Source of the DNA: Serratia sp. FDAARGOS_506
GTDB taxonomy: Bacteria; Pseudomonadota; Gammaproteobacteria; Enterobacterales; Enterobacteriaceae
Assembly: GCF_003812745.1 (NCBI RefSeq)
Contig: NZ_CP033831.1
Coordinates: 4,712,001-4,776,000 of the forward strand
DNA length: 64,000 nt
Direction: 5' to 3'
Part shown: positions 57,304-64,000 of the stretch, piece by piece
How the letters are laid out: each line of letters opens with the position of its first letter
Position numbering within the stretch: position 1 is the stretch's first letter
Translations under genes and position numbers: made by a program
The notes under the pieces: model-generated
The model's database searches: none
Seen by the model: only the letters and a program-made list of their open reading frames with translations
Told to the model about the DNA's origin: nothing

Positions 57304-58509
57304 ATGACAACACTCAGCATTGGCATTATCGGCGCCGGGCCCGGCGGCCTGTGTCTGGCTCAAGGGCTGCGCCGCTTCGGCATCCACGCCACGGTGTTTG
57401 AACGCGACACCACGCCGCAAGCGCGCGATCAGGGTTACCGGCTGCGCATCGATCCGACGGGCCAGCAGGCGTTGGCCGCCTGTCTGCCGCCGGCGCATTA
57501 CCGGTTGCTCTGCGCCGGCAGTGCGCAAAACAGCGGCGAGAGCAACCTGTGGGACCCGCAGCTTGCCCCGCTCAACGCCCGACGCCCCGAGCACTGGCTG
57601 CCCTCCAGCCCGCGGCAGGCGCAGGAACCGAGCGGCGACCTCGGCGTTCATCGGCAAACGTTGCGCGAAATCCTGCTCGCCGGTCTGCAAGACCGAGTGC
57701 GCTTCGGCTATACCCTGTGTGAATTGGCACAAACGCCGCAGGGCGTCGAACTTCAGTTCGCCAACGGCGAACAAGTGCGGGTCGATGTGCTGATCGCCGC
57801 CGACGGCGTCAACTCGCTGGTGCGGCGGCACTGCCTGCCAGAAGCAGGGCCAGAAGACAGCGGCGCGGTCACCCTCTACGGCAAAACGCCGCTCGATGCG
57901 GCGACCCGTGCCCAATTGCCCCCCGAATTGCTGCACGGCGTGTCGGTCGTCTTCGCCGACGGCTTATCGCTGGTGATTGAACCGATGCGCTTTCAGGCGC
58001 CCATGGCGCAGCTGGCAGCCGACTATGCGCCGGATTGCCCTCTCACGCCGGTCGACGACTATCTCTATTGGGCCTGTATCGGAACGGCTGAACGGCTCGG
58101 CGGACCGGCGCGGGCGGAGGGAAGCGCTGCGCTGCAGGCGCGCGTACGGCATATCTCGCAGGGATGGGCTCCCGCCTTGCAAACGGCATTAGCACTGGCG
58201 GATCCCCAGGCGCTCAGCGTGCGGGCGGTGCAGGTCACGAAGGCGATGCCGGTGTGGCACAACGAACGCATCGCCTTTCTCGGCGACGCCGTGCACGCCA
58301 TGAGCCCGGCAGGAGGACTCGGCGCCAACACCGCGTTGGCGGACGCCGCCAGCCTGACGACACATCTGGCACAGGCCGGCGGCGCCGCGCAGGCACTCAA
58401 GGGCTATGGTATAGAACTGGAAGTGCGGGGTACGGCGGCGATACGCCTTTCACGTCTGGCGTCCGAACAGCTACTGCAGAACAGTGAGGCCGGTCACTCA
58501 GCGCTATGA
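57304..58509 (+). CDS. FAD-dependent aromatic-type monooxygenase
   Basis: 401 residues from the ATG at 57304 behind GAGGGA. FAD motif GIIGAGPGGLCLAQGLRRFGI, the DG region VLIAADGVNSLVRR and the second FAD motif FLGDAVHAMSPAGGLGAN identify a group A flavin monooxygenase. Related enzymes hydroxylate aromatic acids or inactivate tetracyclines; nothing here fixes the substrate. Confidence 0.85.
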   Translation: MTTLSIGIIGAGPGGLCLAQGLRRFGIHATVFERDTTPQARDQGYRLRIDPTGQQALAACLPPAHYRLLCAGSAQNSGESNLWDPQLAPLNARRPEHWLPSSPRQAQEPSGDLGVHRQTLREILLAGLQDRVRFGYTLCELAQTPQGVELQFANGEQVRVDVLIAADGVNSLVRRHCLPEAGPEDSGAVTLYGKTPLDAATRAQLPPELLHGVSVVFADGLSLVIEPMRFQAPMAQLAADYAPDCPLTPVDDYLYWACIGTAERLGGPARAEGSAALQARVRHISQGWAPALQTALALADPQALSVRAVQVTKAMPVWHNERIAFLGDAVHAMSPAGGLGANTALADAASLTTHLAQAGGAAQALKGYGIELEVRGTAAIRLSRLASEQLLQNSEAGHSAL

Positions 58510-58512
58510 CCG

Positions 58513-59709
58513 TCACTCGATAATTTCCACCACCTCCAGCCAGGCGTTTTTACCGCACGCCTGGCCCCCATTCAGCCAGCGGCGCAACATATCCAGCGCC
58601 AGCATCGCCACCGACTCCTGACGCAGCCGCAAGCCGTGGCGCGACGCACGATAACGCACGGTCTGGCCAATGCCGCCACGCGGCGTGTGGAGCGCAATGC
58701 TCACCTGCTCGTCGCGCATGGCGCTGACCGCCAATGCCAACGGCGCACCGGTCAATTCCGCCAGCGAGCGGGCGCGCGCCAGCGTCGTTTCCAGCGTTTC
58801 GATACAGTGCGCTGGCAGCAGCTCGCCCCCCGCCAGCGGCGCTCCTTCGCTCTGCAACTGCAGATTGATCAACCCGGCGCTGAACTGCTCGCTCAACGCC
58901 AGTTTCAGCCCTTGCTGATTCAGGCGCTGGGTCAGCATCGCCGGCAACCCGGCGGTGCCTTCAAAGAGGCAATTGTCCCCCGCTACCTCGCGCACGCGCC
59001 GCCAGGCCTGCTCCATTTCCGCACGCCGGCTTTCCGGCCCGGTCAGCTTCAGCTCGATAATCGGGCTGGATGAACGATAACCCAACACCACCTCCGGCGG
59101 CAGCGGCATACCGTCCAGTTCGGCGGCCAGATCGCTCTCGGAGGTGCCGAAGGTGGTCAGGCGCAGGCACAGCGGCGGTGCCGGTAAAGTGAAGCGCTGG
59201 CGTAGGCGCGGCACAATCTGCTGTTCGACCATCACTTTGAATTCCGACGGTACGCCGGGGGTGAAGAACATGTGGCATTTGTTCAGCTGCAGCGCAAAGC
59301 CGCAGGCGGTGCCCACCGGGTTATCCAACATTTCCGCGTTGGCCGGGATCTGTGCCTGCTTGCGGTTGGAAGGGGCCATCGGCCGCCCGCGCTCGGCGAA
59401 ATAGGCCTCCATGCGCGCCAGCCAGTCGGCCCGTTCAACCAGCTCTACGCCACAGGCTTTTGCGGCGGCCAACGCGCTGAGATCGTCGCTGGTCGGCCCC
59501 AGACCGCCGTTGACGATCAGCACATCGGCAATATGGCTTCGTTCCTGCAGGATCTCGATCAACGCAGAGAGGCTGTCCCCGACCGTTTCCCGCCCGCTCA
59601 TCGGTACCCCCTGCTGGAACAGGTAGTCCGCCAGCCAGGCGGCGTTGGTATCAATAATTTGCCCGTGCAGCACCTCATCACCGGTGCTGAGCATCTCCAC
59701 CCTTAACAT
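58513..59709 (-). CDS. yfaY: YfaY, CinA/competence-damage-like protein
   Basis: 398 residues from the ATG at 59709. The N-terminal MoeA/CinA-like domain has VEMLSTGDEVLHGQIIDTNAAWL and LIVNGGLGPTSDDLSALAAA. The C-terminal half is divergent from active NMN amidohydrolase domains, as in E. coli YfaY, so enzyme activity is uncertain. Convergent with the monooxygenase (4-bp gap). Confidence 0.9.
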   Translation of the reverse strand: MLRVEMLSTGDEVLHGQIIDTNAAWLADYLFQQGVPMSGRETVGDSLSALIEILQERSHIADVLIVNGGLGPTSDDLSALAAAKACGVELVERADWLARMEAYFAERGRPMAPSNRKQAQIPANAEMLDNPVGTACGFALQLNKCHMFFTPGVPSEFKVMVEQQIVPRLRQRFTLPAPPLCLRLTTFGTSESDLAAELDGMPLPPEVVLGYRSSSPIIELKLTGPESRRAEMEQAWRRVREVAGDNCLFEGTAGLPAMLTQRLNQQGLKLALSEQFSAGLINLQLQSEGAPLAGGELLPAHCIETLETTLARARSLAELTGAPLALAVSAMRDEQVSIALHTPRGGIGQTVRYRASRHGLRLRQESVAMLALDMLRRWLNGGQACGKNAWLEVVEIIE

Positions 59710-59830
59710 TGATCTCTCCCACATTTTTTGGTCATTCCACTATAGAAGCCCGTAAATAACTTTTCACTAGCCGCCTGCGGATAATTTCAGCCATGGGTTC
59801 GTTCTTCATGCGTCATGCAGTCCACCGCAA

Positions 59831-59871
59831 TGTAAACATTATTGTACATCACGCGTAACGCCGGTTTGACA
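59831..59871 (+). promoter_or_regulatory. Two TyrR boxes of tyrP
   Basis: A strong box TGTAAA-cattat-TGTACA (59831-59848; one mismatch) and a weak box CGTAAC-gccggt-TTGACA (59854-59871) that overlaps the -35. The strong-upstream, weak-over-minus-35 order is that of E. coli tyrP, where TyrR represses with tyrosine and activates with phenylalanine. Confidence 0.8.
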
Positions 59872-59894
59872 CAAATTAGGGCTTCCACTATCCT
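59866..59894 (+). promoter_or_regulatory. Promoter of tyrP
   Basis: TTGACA and TATCCT with 17-bp spacing; start near 59901, giving a leader of about 54 nt. Confidence 0.7.
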
Positions 59895-59954
59895 GCCATC
59901 CTCATAAATCGTTACCTATAATTTTCAAAATCTTTCGGCTGGTAGAGAAAAAAC

Positions 59955-61163
59955 GTGAAGAATCGCACTCTTGGCAGTGTTTTTATCGTGGCGGGCACCA
60001 CCATTGGCGCCGGGATGCTGGCGATGCCGCTGGCGGCGGCCGGCGTCGGCTTCGGCGTCACGCTGGCCTTACTGGTCGGGCTGTGGCTATTGATGTGTTA
60101 CACCGCGCTGCTGCTGGTAGAAGTCTACCAGCATGAGCAAGCGGACACCGGTTTGGGCACGCTCGCCAAACGTTATCTCGGCGGCGGCGGCCAGTGGCTG
60201 ACCAGCTTCAGCATGATGTTCCTGATGTACGCCCTCACCGCCGCCTACATCAGCGGAGCCGGAGAACTGCTCGCCACCAGCATCAGCCAATGGACGTCGC
60301 AGGACTTCCCGGTATCGCTCGGCGTACTGCTGTTCACCCTGGTGGCCGGCGGCGTAGTGTGCATCGGCACCCACTCGGTCGACTTGTTCAACCGCATCCT
60401 GTTCAGCGCCAAAGTGGTGTTCCTGGTGGTGATGCTCGGCCTGATGTTGCCGAATATCCACCAGACCAACCTGATGACGCTGCCGCTGGAGCAGGGCCTG
60501 GCGCTGTCGGCCATTCCGGTGATCTTCACCTCTTTCGGCTTCCACGGCAGCGTGCCGAGCATCGTCAACTACATGGGCGGCAACATTCGCAAACTGCGCT
60601 GGGTGTTTATCATCGGCAGCGCGATCCCGCTGATTGCCTATATCTTCTGGCAGGTGGCGACGCTGGGCAGCATCAGCTCCGATACCTTCGTCGGCATTCT
60701 GGCGCAGCAGGCCGGGCTGAACGGCCTGCTACAGGCGGTACGCGACGCAGTAGCTTCGCCGCACGTTGAACTGGCGGTGCACCTGTTTGCCGACTTGGCG
60801 CTGGCGACTTCGTTCCTCGGCGTTGCGCTTGGGCTGTTCGATTTCCTGGCCGACCTGTTCAAGCGGCAAGATAACGTGCGTGGCCGCCTGCAAACCGGCG
60901 CCATCACCTTCCTGCCGCCGCTGGCCTTCGCGCTGTTCTACCCGCGCGGCTTCGTGCTGGCGTTGGGATTTGCCGCCATCGCTCTGTCGGTGCTGGCGCT
61001 GCTGCTGCCTTCGCTGCTGGTGTGGAAAACCCGCCAAAAGCATCAGGCGCAGTACCGCGTCTGGGGCGGTACGCCTGCGCTGGCGTTGGTGTTTGTCTGC
61101 GGGGTGACGGTGATCGCCATCCAACTGGGCATCGCCAGCGGCATGCTGCCGGCGGTCGGGTAA
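59955..61163 (+). CDS. tyrP: Tyrosine-specific transporter TyrP
   Basis: 402 residues with a GTG start. An 11-helix symporter of the HAAAP family; [23 protein letters not shown] and [19 protein letters not shown] are diagnostic. The TyrR boxes upstream support tyrosine rather than tryptophan specificity. Confidence 0.95.
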   Translation: MKNRTLGSVFIVAGTTIGAGMLAMPLAAAGVGFGVTLALLVGLWLLMCYTALLLVEVYQHEQADTGLGTLAKRYLGGGGQWLTSFSMMFLMYALTAAYISGAGELLATSISQWTSQDFPVSLGVLLFTLVAGGVVCIGTHSVDLFNRILFSAKVVFLVVMLGLMLPNIHQTNLMTLPLEQGLALSAIPVIFTSFGFHGSVPSIVNYMGGNIRKLRWVFIIGSAIPLIAYIFWQVATLGSISSDTFVGILAQQAGLNGLLQAVRDAVASPHVELAVHLFADLALATSFLGVALGLFDFLADLFKRQDNVRGRLQTGAITFLPPLAFALFYPRGFVLALGFAAIALSVLALLLPSLLVWKTRQKHQAQYRVWGGTPALALVFVCGVTVIAIQLGIASGMLPAVG

Positions 61164-61191
61164 GCGACGAAAGAAAAGAAATGATAAAGAG

Positions 61192-61216
61192 AAAGGGGCC
61201 GCGATGGCCCCTTTTT
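61192..61216. terminator. Bidirectional terminator of tyrP and yfaZ
   Basis: AAAGGGGCC-gcgat-GGCCCCTTT followed by TT on the plus strand; the A-rich left side serves yfaZ. Confidence 0.88.
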
Positions 61217-61224
61217 GCTGAGCG

Positions 61225-61767
61225 TCAGAAGCTCAGACCGACACCGACATAAGGACCATCGGCCAGGGTGTTGTCGCGACGCCCGTCTTTGCCTTCCATC
61301 TGCATGTAACGGTAGCCCACGTCCACGCTCAGCGGACGGAACTTCCAGCGCAGGCCGCCGCTGGCTTCGTTATAGGCCTTAACGCCGCTGGTGAAAGACT
61401 CAGGGGCAAAGTAACCTTCGCCGTGCAGACTGAAGTAACGGTTAATTTCCCACTCCAGGCCGCCGCCCAGCGCCACCGCCCCGCCGCTCTTGCCGTCTTT
61501 CGGACTGAGGTACAGCGCCTTGGCGCCCACGGTCGCCGTCAACGGCCCCAGCGGCACGCCGAAGTTCAATCCCAGACTGCCGACGTTGCCGTCGTGGTCG
61601 CTGCGCGCCCAGTTGCCGGTCAGGCCCAAGCCTGAAGAGCCGGTGCTCATGCCAACGCCCAGGTTGGTGTAGTGTTGCCCGGCTTCGCCCGACACGCTGA
61701 TGGCGTTTGCCGCACCGGTCACAAACAGCAATCCTGCCGCGCACGCGACCCAAGTCTTTTTCATCAT
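61225..61767 (-). CDS. yfaZ: YfaZ family outer membrane protein
   Basis: 180 residues from the ATG at 61767, preceded by GAGGGAAAG. Signal peptide MMKKTWVACAAGLLFVTGAANA, then a beta-barrel pattern ending in the typical C-terminal phenylalanine (YVGVGLSF). Matches E. coli YfaZ in GPLTATVGAK and RRDNTLADGPYVGVG. Function unknown. Confidence 0.9.
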   Translation of the reverse strand: MMKKTWVACAAGLLFVTGAANAISVSGEAGQHYTNLGVGMSTGSSGLGLTGNWARSDHDGNVGSLGLNFGVPLGPLTATVGAKALYLSPKDGKSGGAVALGGGLEWEINRYFSLHGEGYFAPESFTSGVKAYNEASGGLRWKFRPLSVDVGYRYMQMEGKDGRRDNTLADGPYVGVGLSF

Positions 61768-62102
61768 CTTTCCCTCTGGTTTGTCATCCGTACCGAATGA
61801 TCGAATCAACGCAAAATAATAACGTCACGAGTCTATACCAAAGCGCAATGCGTCTTTAAGGGATAAAAGCGAAAAAATTCTTCAATAATCAAATAAATGT
61901 AAATATTTGCAAACAAGGCTCTATATTCGTCAAGGCGATGCCAACGATAACCGAGACCTATTTGCCGCCGCTCGGCAATAGGTCTACAACTAGTAGTGGC
62001 TTTGACCAAGGTCAGGGGAAAAAGCCCCGCCAAAGGACTATGCTGATGAACGCTTAAACCGCCCGAGTCTTTACTTAACTGCACTACGATAAGGAGCAAG
62101 TG
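61768..62102. other. Divergent non-coding region yfaZ/katA
   Basis: 335 bp holding both promoters. It contains the inverted repeat listed next; otherwise AT-rich with no gene. Confidence 0.5.
61954..61985. promoter_or_regulatory. Inverted repeat in the katA leader or promoter
   Basis: AGACCTATTTGCCG and CGGCAATAGGTCT pair almost completely around a 5-nt loop (one base is missing in the right arm). It contains CTAT and ATAG half-site motifs like those of OxyR sites, but their spacing is about ten bases longer than standard. It could also be an RNA hairpin in the katA leader. Confidence 0.4.
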
Positions 62103-63539
62103 ATGAGCAAGAAAGGACTGACCACCGCAGCCGGCGCCCCGGTTGTCGACAACAATAACGTGATCACCGCAGGCAAACGCGGCCCGATGCTGTTGCAGGA
62201 CGTGTGGTTCCTGGAGAAACTGGCCCACTTCGACCGTGAAGTCATTCCAGAACGCCGCATGCACGCCAAGGGATCCGGCGCCTACGGCACCTTTACTGTT
62301 ACCCATGACATCACCCGCTATACGCGCGCCAAGATTTTCTCCGAGGTCGGTAAGCAGACCGACATGTTTATCCGCTTCTCCACCGTCGCCGGTGAGCGCG
62401 GCGCGGCCGACGCCGAGCGCGACATTCGCGGCTTCGCCATGAAGTTCTATACCGAAGAAGGCAACTGGGATTTGGTGGGGAACGATACGCCGGTGTTCTA
62501 TCTGCGCGATCCGCTGAAATTCCCCGATCTCAACCACGTGGTGAAACGCGATCCGCATACCAACCTGCGCAACCCGGTGTACAAATGGGACTTCTTCTCC
62601 CACCTGCCGGAATCGCTGCACCAGCTGACCATCGACTTCAGCGATCGCGGTATTCCGAAATCCTACCGCCACATGCACGGCTTCGGTAGCCACACCTTCA
62701 GTTTTATCAATGCCGCCAACGAACGTTTCTGGGTGAAATTCCACTTCCGCTGCGAGCAGGGCATTGAAAACCTGATGGATGAAGAAGCGGAAGCGATCAT
62801 CGCCAAGGATCGCGAAAGCTCACAGCGCGATCTGTTCGACGCGATCAAACGCGGCGACTTCCCGCGCTGGAAGCTGCAAATTCAGATCATGCCGGAACAC
62901 GAAGCGTCGCAGACGCCATACAACCCGTTCGATCTGACCAAGGTGTGGCCGCACGGCGACTATCCGCTGATCGACGTCGGCTATTTCGAGCTAAACCGCA
63001 ACCCCGACAATTACTTCTCCGAGGTTGAGCAGGTGGCGATGAACCCCGCCAACGTGGTGCCGGGCATCAGTTTCTCGCCGGATAAAATGCTGCAGGGCCG
63101 TCTGTTCTCCTATGGCGATGCGCACCGCTATCGCCTGGGCGTTAACCACCACCAGATCCCGGTGAACGGCGCCAAATGCCCGTTCCACAACTACCATCGC
63201 GACGGCGCGATGCGCGTGGACGGCAACAGCGGCAACGGCGCCACCTACGAACCGAACAGCTTCGGCCTGTTCCAGGAGCAGCCGGACTTCAGCGAACCGC
63301 CGCTGAGCATTGAGGGGGCAGCCGACCACTGGAATCATCGTGAAGATGACGATTACTACAGCCAGCCGCGCGCGCTGTTCAACCTGCTGAGCGCCGAAGA
63401 GCACCAGCGCATGTTCACCCGCATCGCCGGCGAACTGTCGCAAGTGCCGGAACACATCCAGCGCCGTCAGGTCGAACTGTTCACCAAGGTACACCCGGAC
63501 TACGGCGCCGGCGTCGCCAAGGCATTGGGACTGAAATAA
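62103..63539 (+). CDS. katA: Catalase KatA (small-subunit, clade 3)
   Basis: 478 residues from the ATG at 62103 behind AAGGAGC. Breaks down hydrogen peroxide to water and oxygen. Distal His54 in [12 protein letters not shown] and Asn127 in GNDTPVFY, and the heme tyrosine in [14 protein letters not shown]. It has the short form (about 55 kDa), unlike E. coli KatE or KatG. Confidence 0.96.
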   Translation: MSKKGLTTAAGAPVVDNNNVITAGKRGPMLLQDVWFLEKLAHFDREVIPERRMHAKGSGAYGTFTVTHDITRYTRAKIFSEVGKQTDMFIRFSTVAGERGAADAERDIRGFAMKFYTEEGNWDLVGNDTPVFYLRDPLKFPDLNHVVKRDPHTNLRNPVYKWDFFSHLPESLHQLTIDFSDRGIPKSYRHMHGFGSHTFSFINAANERFWVKFHFRCEQGIENLMDEEAEAIIAKDRESSQRDLFDAIKRGDFPRWKLQIQIMPEHEASQTPYNPFDLTKVWPHGDYPLIDVGYFELNRNPDNYFSEVEQVAMNPANVVPGISFSPDKMLQGRLFSYGDAHRYRLGVNHHQIPVNGAKCPFHNYHRDGAMRVDGNSGNGATYEPNSFGLFQEQPDFSEPPLSIEGAADHWNHREDDDYYSQPRALFNLLSAEEHQRMFTRIAGELSQVPEHIQRRQVELFTKVHPDYGAGVAKALGLK

Positions 63540-63560
63540 CCCGCCGTCATCATCCGTTCA

Positions 63561-63584
63561 GCCGCCCTTTCGGGCGGCTTTTTT
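63561..63584 (+). terminator. Intrinsic terminator of katA
   Basis: GCCGCCC-tttc-GGGCGGC followed by six T; it lies between convergent katA and menE. Confidence 0.92.
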
Positions 63585-64000
63585 ATGCCTGAGAAAGCCG
63601 CTGCGCCACCCACTGCTGCAACTGGCGGCGCGAAATCTTGATGCCGCCGTTTTTCAGCTCGTCGGGCAACGAGAGTAACGCCGCCGGGCGTTGGAAATTG
63701 GCCAGTTTATCCTGCGACCAGGCGAGCAGCGTCGCCAGCGACAGCGACGGATCGCCGTCTATTACCGCCACCGGCCGCTGGCCGAACTCGGCGTCCGCCA
63801 CCGGCACCACAAACGCCTGCGTGATCTGCGGGTGCGCCGCCAGCACGCGTTCGATATCCTCAGGCTGCACCCCTTCACCACCGCTGAAGAACAGGTTGTC
63901 CAACCGGCCGAGAATACGCAGTTCCCCCTCGGCCATCGCGCCGCGATCGCGGGTCGCAAACCAACCCTGTTCATCGGCCAGCGGCTGCAGACGGCCATGA
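63583..64000 (-). CDS. menE: o-Succinylbenzoate-CoA ligase MenE, C-terminal part (cut by window edge)
   Basis: About 139 residues of the C-terminus, ending AQRLSQA. GWFATRDRG, ILGRLDNLFFSGGEGVQPEDIE and the final NGGIKISRRQL carry the A8 motif and catalytic lysine region of acyl-adenylating enzymes. MenE activates o-succinylbenzoate in menaquinone synthesis. The N-terminal portion lies beyond the window. Confidence 0.9.
   Translation of the reverse strand, partial: HGRLQPLADEQGWFATRDRGAMAEGELRILGRLDNLFFSGGEGVQPEDIERVLAAHPQITQAFVVPVADAEFGQRPVAVIDGDPSLSLATLLAWSQDKLANFQRPAALLSLPDELKNGGIKISRRQLQQWVAQRLSQA

Overview
The window reads as chromosome of a high-GC member of the Enterobacterales, most likely Serratia (S. 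marcescens group). This is inferred from proteins that look like close E. coli orthologues, from gene order that follows the E. coli map for long stretches, and from the ttr operon and a small-subunit catalase gene; no database was searched.

Layout. 1-2131: divergent hexuronate genes uxuA (cut by the window edge) and uxuB. 2194-2502: an orphan fimbrial-like secreted protein. 2821-21948: the conserved block yeiR-lpxT-mepS-pdeN-yejABEF-yejG-bcr-rsuA-radD-rplY-yejK-yejL-yejM, covering lipid A phosphorylation, peptidoglycan hydrolysis, c-di-GMP breakdown, peptide/microcin C uptake, drug efflux, ribosome maturation, DNA repair and envelope lipid control. 22027-22103: tRNA-Pro(GGG), followed by four tandem 164-bp repeats that each end in a copy of the tRNA 3' end and each carry a terminator hairpin. 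22806-30151: the tetrathionate respiration locus ttrA-ttrC-ttrB (minus) and ttrS-ttrR (plus).

30152-35700 is the accessory part: AT-richer DNA with a YhhQ-type transporter, a calcineurin-like phosphoesterase, an unknown protein, a LexA/CI-like repressor, a LexA-boxed dinI-type gene and an acyltransferase-3 membrane protein. It ends at tRNA-Thr(TGT) and tRNA-Ser(TGA). 36066-38085 holds osmE, an NTF2-like protein and a TetR regulator that share two mirrored operators, and a glyoxalase-fold protein.

38237-55907 is again conserved core: ompC with an OmpR box, the MicF small RNA, a DUF4186 gene, an MFS transporter, the Rcs phosphorelay (rcsD, rcsB, rcsC), gyrA, ubiG, and nrdA-nrdB-yfaE with DnaA, NrdR-like and promoter elements. 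A small chromosomal hok-type toxin gene (55967-56119) follows. The end holds an AraC regulator divergent from an FAD monooxygenase, yfaY, tyrP with two TyrR boxes, yfaZ, katA and the C-terminal part of menE.

The least explained items are the tRNA-Pro repeat array, the repressor/transporter/phosphoesterase islet at 30.2-33.1 kb, and the hok locus.
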